From: UBA2779 sp965232615 | GTDB taxonomy: Bacteria > Spirochaetota > Spirochaetia > DSM-2461 | NCBI GenBank assembly: GCA_965232615.1 | Contig: OZ246985.1 | Span: 744,001-808,000, forward strand | DNA: 64,000 bases | Reading direction: 5' to 3' | In this document: positions 38,386-48,362 of the stretch, piece by piece | How positions within the stretch are numbered: the stretch's first letter is position 1 | Layout of the letters: each line of letters begins with the position of its first letter | Notes under the pieces: generated by a model | Database searches by the model: none | Told to the model about the DNA's origin: nothing | Seen by the model: only the letters and a program-made list of their open reading frames with translations | Position numbers and translations under genes: made by a program

Positions 38386-38860
38386 TGATAGGAAAAAATG
38401 ATAGGAAAAATAATCGAAGAGGGCAAGGCTGGAACCGGAAAACATGGGCGATACGCGAGGTACATTGTACACAAAACGACGCAAAAAGAGCGTAGTTTGA
38501 CGATAGCGTGGAAGCGAGAAAGTTAAAAATCAGTTTAGCGATGCCGGATCCAACCCCGGGGGAGGGCGTCGTTGTTTTACAGGATGCCTGAGAAGGCAGT
38601 CTATTTCTGCTGGTTGCTGAATGATAGCTATAACTTCCCGAATGTATCGGCATACTTCTCATCATACCGGCTGCAGAAATCGGTGAAATGATGCTCTAAG
38701 ACCTGTTGGAGGGTGTTTCTTCCCCGCGGAAGGTATTCGGCCTTTTGCTTTTTCAGTGCGGAAGTATTTTGTATCCTCACATACTGTATTACTGCGAAAA
38801 GGGTACTGATGCTTCAGAAAAGGTAAAATAAAATTCAACATAATATGGCACATGCACAAG
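38386..38860 (-). mobile_element. IS91-like element, copy 5 (internal deletion)
   Basis: The terminus is present twice in tandem (ATGATAGGAAAAA at 38385 and 38398). The transposase 3' end reaches about 38635 and is then joined directly to the transposase N-terminus (NTLQQVLEHHFTDFCSRYDE), so the middle is deleted. Confidence 0.72.
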
Positions 38861-38920
38861 ACGCCTTATATACCCTCGTGCGGCACCGGCGAAGGAGCCC
38901 ACATTGCCGGGCAAGCCGAC

Positions 38921-39255
38921 CTATCGCCACTTGGCGCCTGCCTGAGGCATGGTGTCTTCCTGGAGGCTGAAGGTGAGATCCAACTCTTTCAGTATCGTTT
39001 GCTCTTCCGCCCCGAGGGAGACGCAAGGATCAAGTGCATAAAAAGTATCGCCAAGCGTTTCATTTTCTTTCCAATCATCGTCATTTTTCCCATCCCGTCA
39101 ATCCCATTGCACTCGGAGAAGCGGCTAAGTATCGAATCTTCGGCCATTGGGTCTCCGTAGCCGTGATGATAAGAACCACCGATTACGGACTCTCTATACA
39201 TAAGATCGATATTTTTCCCTTCCGAGAAGACAGGAAATCTCATTTTTTGAGTCAA
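38921..39255 (-). pseudogene. Unrecognised gene fragment
   Basis: A coherent protein of about 110 residues starting MTQKMRFPVFSEGKNIDLMY and ending TMPQAGAKWR-stop. A frame change near 39045 splits it; after correction DTFYALDPCVSLGAEEQTIL continues smoothly. I do not recognise the family. IS91 debris borders it on the right side of its stop, so it may be the C-terminal part of a larger gene. Confidence 0.4.
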
Positions 39256-39359
39256 ATTTATTAAACTTCAAATCGGCTTGACGGTATTTGGGCAAAATAA
39301 CGCAGGATTTATAAGAAATTTTCGCTTTTTGTGCTTTTCATCATGCATGATTTGAGCAA

Positions 39360-39626
39360 TTAGGCCATACTGGATAAGGAGGATGAAGTAGTTGAAGACA
39401 TAGCAATGATTACTTCGGTATTAGGGCTTGGTTTCAAAGCAATTAATGCTTCTTCTATAGGTGCCATGATTGGCGCACTCTCTATACTCGTTCCAGCTTT
39501 TGATGGATCATCATCAAGAAAAATCACTATGCTATATGGAAATTTACTCTTTATATCATGGAAAAGAGAAATTCCAGCACTATTCGCACCAATAATATAG
39601 AAGGCTTTTTGTGACTTTCTTGCCAT
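39360..39626 (-). pseudogene. N-terminal fragment of a polysaccharide-biosynthesis nucleotide-sugar dehydratase
   Basis: About 88 codons: MARKSQKAFYIIGANSAGIS, then VIFLDDDPSKAGTSIESAPI and LIALKPSPNTEVIIAMSS. This resembles the CoA-binding-like N-terminal region of FlaA1/PglF/CapD proteins. The dehydratase domain itself is missing. A separate internal piece of such a gene lies at 47739-48003. Confidence 0.55.
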
Positions 39627-39681
39627 AGTTTGATTGTTGTATATACATGAGAAATCTGCAATCTTTTTATATACCCATGAT

Positions 39682-41651
39682 TCAAAATCGGTATTTATAT
39701 TTCATTGTATCAAGCATTTTGTTATACCCATATTCTAATCTCAATACGAAACTATCGAAGTCTTTCTTTTCTTCTGCAAGCCACGCTGTTTCTGCGAGCG
39801 CAGCGAGGCGAGGAAATATCATATAATCAACCAATGCTTTATCAGCAAAATATTCCCCCCAAAAGTTTGCTTGTACTCCTATAATATTATCCGAGTATTC
39901 AAAATTTAAAGGGATAGGATTGTACTTATAGGTATGATATACATGGGTGTGCCCAGCCCATGAACTTCCCACTTCATACGGGGAAGTCCCTTGGCGTATA
40001 TCAAAATAGTAATATTGTGCGGGACACAGCACCACTGAATACCCGTGCATTGCGGCGTCTATTCCTGCTTTGTCTTCTTTCCATGAGAATACTAATGTAT
40101 TTTCATGTAATTTTGTATCAACATATGCTTCTTCCCACACGGCAGGAATTTTTCCTTGTGTATTTAGCTTTTGTATTATCCGTGTGTAAAAATACCCCAG
40201 TAAATCTTTTCTATCAGCAAGAGATTTTTCTGCAAGCAAGTTCTGTATGCGGGGTGATTTTATCCATGCAGTGTCAGGAATTTCATCACCACCAAAATGA
40301 AAATATCGACTGGATTTAAACATGCTACATAACTCATCTATAATATTTTCAACTATTTCATAAGTGCTTTCTAAGGCCGGATTAAGCACATTAGAAGAAT
40401 ATCCTTGTACACTTTGAAAAATACTCTCATCATCTTGTTCTTGTAGTTCTTTGAATGCGTGGTTCAGGGAGTATGAATGTCCCGGCATGTCAAATTCTGG
40501 CATAATCTCTATACCAAAAGTTTGTGCATAGGTAATAATTTCTTTTACTTCTCTTTGAGAGTATGAGCCACCGTATGCACTGTATCCCGAACCAAATAAT
40601 GGTGGAATGAGTTTCCCATATCCTCTATAAGAATATTTCTCTACAAGGTGTGGATATGATTGTATTTCTATGCGCCACGCCTCATCATCCGTAAGATGCC
40701 AATGAAATGTATTGAGCTTATGCACTACCATAATTCGTATAATTCTTTTTATTTCTTCTATGGAATAATATTGTCGTACAGTATCAAGCATAAACCCACG
40801 CCATGCAAACCTCGGATAATCTTGAATATGAACACAAGGAAATACTCCCTCCTTTGCCATCCAAAGTTGTTGCAGGGTAATAAGAGCATATAACACACCA
40901 ATGTTACTGGTGGTTTGTATTTGTATGCCATTATCCAAAGAAATTGTAATTTCATAATATGGCCCATGATTTTTTGGGGAGAGAGGATTTTCTATATGCG
41001 AAATGACAAGATTCATTGTATTGGTAGTCGTGTGAGACGATGATTTTTGATCCAGGTATGTCTCTATATCCATATCTTGAATGAGCTTTATAAAAGCGTC
41101 CACTCCTTCTTGTAAATCGTATGCATTTGATTGGACAATATAACACATATATTTTTGGAGAAAATCTGTGTGTGTATTGACCATTTCTACACTGGTAGGT
41201 GCTGGTATAATAGGTAGTATTTTGGATATAGTTTGCTTGCTCGCCTGTGCAATAATCAAAGAAACTTCTTCATCATATTTATTTGTTTCTTGAGAAAAAT
41301 CTTCTATATCAGGAGTTTGGTTTTCTATTTCAATAATGTGTTCTGCGCCACCATTCTCCTTAATGTTTTGTACTATAAATGGATTTTGTGGGGTATCAGA
41401 AATATTATTAAGTCCAGGAACATTGAATGAAAAGATCCATTCGCTATATGGTTCAAGTGTGTGCAAAGAAGAAAACTCTACATAGCTCCCCAGTGAATAT
41501 ATTAATGTTGCATTTTGAACATTTGTCGCCACTCCAATCGGTATAGTAAAACAAAGTTTAAAATCACTCAGTGGGGTATTGTGTTTATTTGTTACTCGTA
41601 TAGTTATATTTTTTTTTTTATAGACAACAGTGTGTGCATCGTGTATCGCAT
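39682..41651 (-). CDS. GH20 beta-N-acetylhexosaminidase with a poly-A tract out of frame
   Basis: Cleaves N-acetylglucosamine or N-acetylgalactosamine from oligosaccharides. The catalytic pair is in YFHFGGDEIPDTAW; other family blocks are WRGMLDTVRQYYS (as RGFMLDTVRQYY), MPEFDMPGHSYSL and VFSWKEDKAG. No signal peptide is seen, so it probably acts in the cytoplasm on imported sugars. The best start is ATG at 41651 with AAGGAG upstream. From there 13 codons lead into eleven A residues (41619-41609), after which the frame meets a stop; one extra A would connect it to the 640-codon remainder. The body is otherwise intact. It is the last gene after two ABC permeases. Confidence 0.85.
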
Positions 41652-41679
41652 ATTTCTTCTGCTCCTTAATGTATTATCA

Positions 41680-42519
41680 TTATTCTTTTACCGCTCCCGC
41701 CACTACCCCCTTAGTAATGTATCGATTAAATATTATATAAAATAATAATATCGGAAGGAACCCTATTACTAATGCAGCAAATTGAAGTCCATATTTTGTG
41801 CTTGTAGGATTGGAAAAAGAAAGGATTCCCACAGGGAGGCTCCTGGTCGTCTCAGACGAAGTTAAGACAAACACTAATAAAAACTCATTCCATGCCCCTA
41901 ATATAGATAAGATAGAAACAGTAAATATAATTGGTTTCACAAGAGGCATAATGATTTGAAAAAATACTCGTAGATAACTCGCCCCATCTATTAAGCTTGA
42001 TTCAATAAGAGAATCGGGAATGCTTTTCATGTATTCTGTTCCCAAATAGATTGCCATGGGTAACCCCAATGCCGTATATGTGATGATTATAGATATCCTT
42101 GTGTCAATAATACCCAGGTTTCTAAATAATATGATAAGAGGAATCAGTAACGATTGAACAGTAATAAGTAAGCCAAGAGCAATTATTCCATATAGTACTT
42201 TGTTCAATGCGGCAAAATCAGGAAGTTTTGTAAATGCAAACGATATCATCATAGAGAATAATATAATGAGTACAGTAGAACTAATAGTATAAATAAATGA
42301 ATTGATAAAATACCTTCCAAGATTTGCGGCATTCCATGCAGTAGCATAATTTTGAAACTGTAGACTATCTAATCGTGGAAACGCAAGTGCGTTGGTTAAT
42401 ATTTCAGGATCTGTTTTTAGAGAAGAATAGATGACCCATACTAAAGGAAAAATAGTAAAGATAGTCCATCCACCGAATACTACATATGAAATAATTCTAG
42501 AGATGCTATTTTTTTTCAT
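41680..42519 (-). CDS. Sugar ABC transporter permease (MalG/LacG type)
   Basis: A 279-residue inner-membrane permease with six membrane segments. The ATPase-contact loop is EYMKSIPDSLIESSLIDGAS YLRVFFQIIMPLVKP (EAA motif with DGA-x9-G-like spacing). Carbohydrate uptake family 1. It overlaps the upstream permease stop by four bases (ATGA), so both are coupled. No ATPase gene is present; in such spirochaete or Firmicute systems a shared MsmK-type ATPase serves. Substrate is probably N-acetyl-hexosamine oligosaccharide, inferred from the adjacent GH20 gene. Confidence 0.88.
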   Translation of the reverse strand: MKKNSISRIISYVVFGGWTIFTIFPLVWVIYSSLKTDPEILTNALAFPRLDSLQFQNYATAWNAANLGRYFINSFIYTISSTVLIILFSMMISFAFTKLPDFAALNKVLYGIIALGLLITVQSLLIPLIILFRNLGIIDTRISIIITYTALGLPMAIYLGTEYMKSIPDSLIESSLIDGASYLRVFFQIIMPLVKPIIFTVSILSILGAWNEFLLVFVLTSSETTRSLPVGILSFSNPTSTKYGLQFAALVIGFLPILLFYIIFNRYITKGVVAGAVKE

Positions 42520-43430
42520 ACTTCCCCTCGCTTTCTCTCCATATATGATCCTATTGCTCTTGCACCAAGAATAAACACCACAGATACAATCATAATAATA
42601 GTCGCTACTGCACTACCATAACTGTATGCATCTATTTCATTTGTTTTGAACGCATATTTATACATATAAATTGGTAATACTATGGTATAATCTGCAGGAC
42701 CACCTTGCGTCATAGCCCATATCAAATCAAAGCCCTTTAATGATCCCGCAATAGATAAAATAGAACTGACTACTATAGAACCAGTTTGTAAAGGCAATAT
42801 AATGTGTCTAAAAATATGCCACTCATTGGCACCATCTATTTCAGCCGCCTCTACAATAGAACCGCTGATCTTTTGAAGGTTTGCGGAAAATATTAACACA
42901 TAGAACCCAGTGTACATCCAGATGAGAACGAGTCCGATAGGAATCATAGCCGTAGAAAGTTGTAATCCCCAGGTAAGCATCGCATCAGGATTATTGGTAA
43001 TTATTTGTAGGAGTTGAGCCACTAGTCCATTGGGATTGATAACAAGCCAACGCCATAAAATCCCTATGATGATAGTAGAAATAGTTTGTGGGAGAAACAC
43101 CATTGCCAAAAAGAAATTTTGAAACCGAACAAACTTTCTAAATAAGATATAAGAGAGAATCAATGCAATAGGTATCTGTCCCAACAGTGAAATTCCCACG
43201 ACAAACATATTATTACTAAATGCTCGCCAAAACAATGGATCAGAAAATATCCTTATGTAGTTTTCCAATCCAACCCATTCGTTTTCAGAAGGAATAAATA
43301 CATTAAACTTTGTGAACCCAAGATACACAGTTCTCAGCACTGGGAATACAATGAGCAACGCAAAGAGGCACACGGCAGGAAATATCATGAATATATATAC
43401 ACCAGCCTGTTGCTTTCTTGATGCTACCAT
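42516..43430 (-). CDS. Sugar ABC transporter permease (MalF/UgpA type)
   Basis: A 304-residue permease with six membrane segments starting MVASRKQQAGVYIFMIFPAV. The EAA loop reads IVEAAEIDGANEWHIFRHII. It is the partner of the downstream permease. Its native link to the binding-protein gene upstream is broken by a MITE, so transcription of the permeases may now depend on read-through across the 205-bp element. Confidence 0.88.
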   Translation of the reverse strand: MVASRKQQAGVYIFMIFPAVCLFALLIVFPVLRTVYLGFTKFNVFIPSENEWVGLENYIRIFSDPLFWRAFSNNMFVVGISLLGQIPIALILSYILFRKFVRFQNFFLAMVFLPQTISTIIIGILWRWLVINPNGLVAQLLQIITNNPDAMLTWGLQLSTAMIPIGLVLIWMYTGFYVLIFSANLQKISGSIVEAAEIDGANEWHIFRHIILPLQTGSIVVSSILSIAGSLKGFDLIWAMTQGGPADYTIVLPIYMYKYAFKTNEIDAYSYGSAVATIIMIVSVVFILGARAIGSYMERKRGEV

Positions 43431-43480
43431 TATGAATGACCCTCCTGTTAAATTGATTCAAGTAGTCATACAAATTATAA

Positions 43481-43685
43481 GGCGACCTCAAAAAACCGTT
43501 TTTGGAATTTGGCGCAGTGGCGGTGTGTTACTCGGGCTACGCCCTGCGGTACACACCTGATTAAATTTTTTCTTGATGCAAGGCGGCAAAAGCGGAGCGT
43601 AGCTGGGCTACGTGAGCATTTTGACAACGCAACAGCGAGGAAAAAGATCAAGCCAGAAACGAAATAAGGTTTTTTAGAGGTGCCC
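43481..43685 (-). mobile_element. MITE copy 4, inside the sugar-transport operon
   Basis: A 205-bp element with ends GGCGACCTCAAAAAACC and GGTTTTTTAGAGGTGCCC and a 4-base target duplication ATAA. It carries one internal palindrome (about 43520-43557). Confidence 0.85.
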
Positions 43686-43776
43686 ATAAACTAGTCAAAC
43701 GAATAATGAGTAGAACTTCTACAAATAACTCTTCTCACTGCACTCCGCAGAAGGAAGAAGTTATCCTTAAGGTATG

Positions 43777-45069
43777 TCACATTGCATCTTGTAACGCTTT
43801 TGCAACTTCTTTGGGAGTTTTTGCTCCGATCCCAATTTCTTGTAACCCATTATTTAATACTTCATTCACCTTAGAAGGCAGAACCTGATCTGGGGTATTT
43901 GCAAGTATTTTTACATCGTTGTACAGTTGCTTTTTCAACTGAAAGTCTTTTTTGTCTATAGAACTCACATCCATTGATTTCAATACTGGAATAAATGATG
44001 CTTTCTCTGCCCAGATAAATCCACCTTCTTTACCTACGAGAAAAGAAATAAATGCCAATGCAGCTTCTTTGGTCGCCTTGTCTTTTAGTGCGTTTTGAGT
44101 AACAGTATATCCTGGTGAAGGTTCTCCTGCTGAAGCAGTAGCAATATTTCCCGATTCGTTCGGAAGTACAGGAAAGGGTAACATTTCTACATCACTCAAA
44201 AATGCAGAGTTTTCTGCCATTGCACCTACTCGCCAATGCCCATCAATCATAAAAGGAGTTTTTCCATCTAAAAACAATCCAAGTGCGGCACCATAATCCA
44301 CTTGTAAAGATTTTTTCTCCAGTACTCCATCATTGTACATTTGTTGTACAAATTCAAGTGATTTTATAAAATCGGGATCAGTAAAAGAATGCTTGCCCAA
44401 CGCTGCTTCTTGAAGCCAGTTTGGATTTCCCGTAATTCTCGCAACAATTGTACCAAACAGAGTTGAGTTCATCACCCAGGGAGCTGCATTTGCCATTGCT
44501 ACAGGAGTCATTCCCGCTGCCTTAATCCTGGGAGTCATAGCTTTTAATTCAGAATATGTTTTGGGAACACTGAGTCCTAATGTATTAAGAACTTCCTTAT
44601 TTACATAAAATACACTATTTACTCCAAGCGTAATTGGCAGAACATATATTCCTTCCTTTACTCCCTTCATGGGTGATTTAGGAATTACTACTACATCTAA
44701 ATACTGACTTGTATCAATATATCCACTCAAATCGACTGCTTGCTGACTCTGAAATAATGAACTACTTCGTGCAGAAGCCCACGCATATACGATATCTGGA
44801 ACATTCCCACTTTGAAGACGAGCTTGTAACTTCTGATGATATGCTTCATCATATAATCGTTCTTCTTTAATAGTGATGTTAGGGTATTTCTTGCTAAACT
44901 CTTCAAGCAACACATCAAATGCAGCACTGTCCGCAGAGCTGTTGTCTCCATAAGATAAAACATCAAGAGTCACTGGACCATCAGATACACTATTTTCAGT
45001 ATCACCATTTGCAAAGACCACGCCGATACTTACACATACTATTACCCCTAATAATAAAATTTTTTTCAT
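43777..45069 (-). CDS. Extracellular sugar-binding protein of an ABC importer
   Basis: A 430-residue family 1 solute-binding protein. The start MKKILLLGVIVCVSIGVVFA follows AGGAGG; a signal peptide ends before NGDTEN. Family features are FDVLLEEFSKKYPNITIK, QSGNVPDIVYAW and FLDGKTPFMIDGHWRVG. There is no lipobox, so it is free in the periplasm or anchored otherwise. It is the first gene of the GH20 operon, now separated from the permeases by a MITE. Confidence 0.88.
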   Translation of the reverse strand: MKKILLLGVIVCVSIGVVFANGDTENSVSDGPVTLDVLSYGDNSSADSAAFDVLLEEFSKKYPNITIKEERLYDEAYHQKLQARLQSGNVPDIVYAWASARSSSLFQSQQAVDLSGYIDTSQYLDVVVIPKSPMKGVKEGIYVLPITLGVNSVFYVNKEVLNTLGLSVPKTYSELKAMTPRIKAAGMTPVAMANAAPWVMNSTLFGTIVARITGNPNWLQEAALGKHSFTDPDFIKSLEFVQQMYNDGVLEKKSLQVDYGAALGLFLDGKTPFMIDGHWRVGAMAENSAFLSDVEMLPFPVLPNESGNIATASAGEPSPGYTVTQNALKDKATKEAALAFISFLVGKEGGFIWAEKASFIPVLKSMDVSSIDKKDFQLKKQLYNDVKILANTPDQVLPSKVNEVLNNGLQEIGIGAKTPKEVAKALQDAM

Positions 45070-45103
45070 AAAACCTCCTAATAGTTTCAATATACTTACA
45101 ATA

Positions 45104-45633
45104 GGGTACCTCCAAAAAAATAGTTTTGCAACTTTTGAATCGGGAAAAACGTTCTTTTTATTTCATTTTGGTCTGAAAATTTCGACCTTTCTTAGCGATT
45201 TCAACTCGTTATCAGGCTTTTTTCGGCTTCCGGAGCACATTCAGTGCCCACTTATCCCAGGGATTGTCTCAAATACACATAACGACACATGTTATAGCTA
45301 AGGTTCAGTAGTCCAATGATCCCTTCTATTCTCTCTTTGCCTATAGTGAGCAACTTGTCCACTTTCATGGTCGTTTTCATAAATCCAAATACGTGCTCCA
45401 CACGGACGCGAACCTTCGATTTTTCTTTGTTGGAGGCATTCTCTTCATCGCTTAACGGTTTGTTTCTGTAGGCTCTGTGGTGAACCTTGCTCTTCAATTT
45501 CTTGTCCTTTATCATTTCTTCCATCTCCTCTGATCGGTATGCTGAATCTGCATAGAGTTGTTGTCCTTCGTCTGATTCATCAAGCAACCCCTCAAACTCT
45601 TTATCCTCTATTTCTCACCAACATGAAACTACA
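45104..45633 (-). mobile_element. IS5-like element, 3' part
   Basis: The left end GGGTACCTCCAAAAAA is very like the MITE ends, making this the probable parent of the MITE family. It is cut at 45634 by MITE copy 5. The related end region also appears at 36250-36387 and 53150-53829. Confidence 0.78.
45252..45630 (-). pseudogene. IS5-family transposase C-terminal part
   Basis: About 125 codons: YADSAYRSEEMEEMI (third catalytic block), NKEKSKVRVRVEHVFGFMKT and IIGLLNLSYNMCRYVYL. The N-terminal half with the first two Asp residues is absent. The homologous fragment at 52900-53139 shows the same part. Confidence 0.82.
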
Positions 45634-45933
45634 GGGCACCTCAAAAAACCCATTTAGTTCTTGACTCGATCTTTTCTGCCGCTACTGCGTTGTCAAAATG
45701 CTCACGTAAACAGGTGTGTACCGCAGGGCGTAGCCCGAGGAACACACCGCCACTGTCAGGTGCGTACCGCAGGAGCAAAGCTCCGAGGAACGCACCGCCA
45801 ACCACTTAGGCTACGCTCCACTTTTGCCGCCTTGTATCGACAAAAAATTTAATCAGGTGTGTACCGCAGGACGTAGCCCGAGGAACACACCGCCACTTCG
45901 TCAATTTCCTAAAGCTGTTTTTTAGAGGTACCC
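45634..45933 (+). mobile_element. MITE copy 5, with three internal palindromes
   Basis: A 300-bp element, GGGCACCTCAAAAAACCC to GTTTTTTAGAGGTACCC. It contains palindromic units at 45713-45748, 45759-45796 and 45856-45891. The length difference from the 163-bp copy is explained by these units. Confidence 0.85.
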
Positions 45934-46088
45934 TTTACACTCTGTATCATCAAAGTGGGTTCATTTTTGTTTGGTATTTCGTTTCATGTAAATATTTTAA
46001 CATGAGAAACCTGCTTTGTGTCAAATTATTGGTGAGAAATAGGGGTTAAGCTCATTATTTTTCCTATGAATCAAGATTATCAAATCTC

Positions 46089-47465
46089 TCAGTCATACAA
46101 TGAAGGATCAGTATTATCCACAAGCTCAATATTATCCAGAACAACATCGGCGGTTTCCAATCCGCATAAGAAAAAGACACCACCGTTATATATGGTATCC
46201 GAAGCGGTAAATGTATACTCAAAAGTTTTCATTGCCGTCGATAACTGAAGGCTTTCGTGCAAGTACATATCCCCCCCCACGATATCCCGTTCCGTGGGAC
46301 CACATTGCACAATTATGTTTCTGGAGGTTCCTATTGATCGGGCATCGAACCTGAGGGTATATGAGTGCTGTCCGAAAAGAGTCAATCCGATCTGCCGGAT
46401 CTTGGGATTCCAGTCCTCAGCAGGATAAATCAGGTCACAAACATATTCATTATTGACTATGTCATAGCTGGCTCTTGTTTGATCCCAGCCACCGGGATAA
46501 CCAAATTCCCAGTTGAAACCAATTGGCTGCCAGAAAGCCGGAGTGCCGTCAAACGTCCCGTTTCTCAGGGGGACCACGGGTCGGGAAGGAGGATTGAGCT
46601 CATCCTTTTTATAGACCCTCACCCAATCCACATACATATGCACATCCTGCTGTAGCGTAGGATTTCCCGGCCATTCTCCGCCACAGGCGATATTGAACAA
46701 AAGGAAAAAATCTTCATGGAACTCACTCTTATTCGCACCTTCAATTGATGCGGAAAAAAAGACCTTTCCGTCCAGTAAAGTGGTGATGTATTTCTCATCC
46801 CAGATGACTTCATAGATATGATAGGCATCACCGTGAACAGGTTCATCAAGAACCAGCATCCCGTTTTCGTATTTCCTCCCATCATGATCATTTATAGGAT
46901 TACGAACAGGATTTCTCCAGTGAATAGTCGTCCAGGCTTCCCTTTCCCTATCCTTTTGTGAAGTAGCATCCGTTCCTCCTATAACTTCCAGAATATCTAT
47001 TTCGCCACAATCGGGCCATCCAACAGGTCCACCATATTCATCACAGGAGGATCCCAGCATCCAGAAAGCGGGCCAAACGCCCTGCTCCATATAGTCAATA
47101 CGTATTCTCGCCTGGATTTTTCCGTAAGTAAAATCAAATTTACCGGAGGAATTGATTCTAGCTGAGGTATAATTGCCCTGAGCCAGGGTTGGCCCGTCGT
47201 ACGATAGCTTCAATACCATATTTCCATCGGCTTCCCAGGAATGAGTTGATTCGGCTGTGTATTCCTGCCATTCCTTATTGACAGTACCGGGAGCCATCAC
47301 TTCTCGGGTCCATTTTGAATCATCAAACACTCCGTCATCAAATTCATCTGACCAGTGTAAATTCCATCCCAATTCTGTATTATTGGAATCATCTGTATTT
47401 GGTATTGTACATGATGAGGACACAAGCAGAGATAAAATAATGGATAAAAGCAGGAAAGGTTTCAT
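46089..47465 (-). CDS. GH16 family beta-glucanase lipoprotein with C-terminal carbohydrate-binding module
   Basis: A 458-residue lipoprotein (lipobox LVSSSC). The GH16 domain starts LHWSDEFDDGVFDDSKW and has the catalytic box GEIDILEVIGG (Glu nucleophile and acid), with YVDWVRVYKK ending it near residue 290. The remaining 160 residues resemble a CBM4/9 beta-sandwich (NGTFDGTPAFWQ ... GVFFLCGLETADVVLDNIEL). It would cut laminarin-like beta-1,3-glucan at the cell surface. The ribosome site is GAGGAG. Downstream is IS-derived sequence, so it is a single-gene unit. Confidence 0.87.
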   Translation of the reverse strand: MKPFLLLSIILSLLVSSSCTIPNTDDSNNTELGWNLHWSDEFDDGVFDDSKWTREVMAPGTVNKEWQEYTAESTHSWEADGNMVLKLSYDGPTLAQGNYTSARINSSGKFDFTYGKIQARIRIDYMEQGVWPAFWMLGSSCDEYGGPVGWPDCGEIDILEVIGGTDATSQKDREREAWTTIHWRNPVRNPINDHDGRKYENGMLVLDEPVHGDAYHIYEVIWDEKYITTLLDGKVFFSASIEGANKSEFHEDFFLLFNIACGGEWPGNPTLQQDVHMYVDWVRVYKKDELNPPSRPVVPLRNGTFDGTPAFWQPIGFNWEFGYPGGWDQTRASYDIVNNEYVCDLIYPAEDWNPKIRQIGLTLFGQHSYTLRFDARSIGTSRNIIVQCGPTERDIVGGDMYLHESLQLSTAMKTFEYTFTASDTIYNGGVFFLCGLETADVVLDNIELVDNTDPSLYD

Positions 47466-47738
47466 TTCAATTCTCCTCAGTTTCTGAATGATAAATCCAA
47501 CCTTCGTGAGCTAATTTCTAAGAATTCCATTTAAATTCTTATAGGTGCACCAAATAAAACTTCTATCTCATTAAGTTTGTATGGCATAATCCTGATCAGG
47601 AGGGGATTACGTCCAATAACACGTCAAAATTGCTTCAACACCCTGGAATTGTGGCCGGAGTTTGTGATGAATGATAGGAAGAATAATCGAAGAGGGCAAG
47701 GGCAAGGCTGGAACCGGAAAAATTGGAAAAATTCCGGC
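47466..47738. other. IS remnants upstream of the GH16 gene
   Basis: 47498-47536 resembles the end of the small element at 53195 (CCTTCGTGAGCTAATTT). From 47655 to 47738 an IS91-type terminus (ATGATAGGAAGAATAATCG) and about 80 further bases are present (copy 6). No gene is seen. Confidence 0.55.
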
Positions 47739-48003
47739 TCAAAATCGGAAAACACCGCTTATCCTGATTACAGGCATTTTTGTTATGAACACGCATCCGC
47801 CACGAGCAATTTGTGCAGAATTCATGACCAGCTTGACCGCCTGCTCTATACTCATGATAAAGCGAGTCATTTTCGGGTCGGTCAGCGTAACCGGACCGCC
47901 GTTTTTAATCTGCTCCTTGAATATCGGTATTACTGACCCTTTTGAACCGAGCACATTGTCGAATCGTGTAGATGCAAATAACGTTTTCCCATCACTCTAT
48001 TAG
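47739..48003 (-). pseudogene. Internal fragment of a nucleotide-sugar 4,6-dehydratase
   Basis: About 85 codons: FASTRFDNVLGSKGSVIPIF, KNGGPVTLTDPKMTRFIMS and IEQAVKLVMNSAQIARGG. These are conserved in UDP-GlcNAc 4,6-dehydratases (CapD/PseB/LegB type). Both ends are missing; the left end joins IS91 sequence. It probably belonged to the nonulosonic-acid cluster to its right. Confidence 0.75.
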
Positions 48004-48099
48004 ATACTCAATCGATATCCCCTTTTCCGACCCATCTCCAGAATAATCCATTATTTGTTCACATCAAACTTTTCACAAATCGTATGGAATTCTCAGGAG

Positions 48100-48305
48100 G
48101 AAAATTCCAGTGTTTTATCTTGCTGGGTTAATCCGGATAAAAAGCCGCGCTGGATATCACCATCCGTTAATGTACCAACCGATTCCTGATAACTGTTAAC
48201 AACAAAAAGTGTAAATGCGTGACCAGTTTGGTTTAACTGATCAATTGCTTCCAGTATCGAGGCCTAATCCCTGACCAGGTGCCTATCTATGTTATGCATT
48301 CTGTA
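48100..48305 (-). pseudogene. CBS-domain fragment of a sugar nucleotidyltransferase
   Basis: Codons for MHNIDRHLVRD, then an in-frame TAG, then ASILEAIDQLNQTGHAFTLF and GTLTDGDIQRGFLSGL. This is the N-terminal CBS region found in PtmE/LegF-like nucleotidyltransferases of legionaminic-acid clusters. The transferase domain is lost. It sits just downstream of neuC. Confidence 0.65.
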
Positions 48306-48362
48306 AATATTAATGGCATCTTGTTGTTAGGGGAAACATTCGTCAATGCTCTCCCTGATGTT

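Noticed and set aside
41680..45069. Missing ABC ATPase considered as a deletion by the MITE
   Set aside because: The MITE is bounded by a clean 4-bp duplication, so it removed nothing; family 1 sugar importers often share a distant ATPase.
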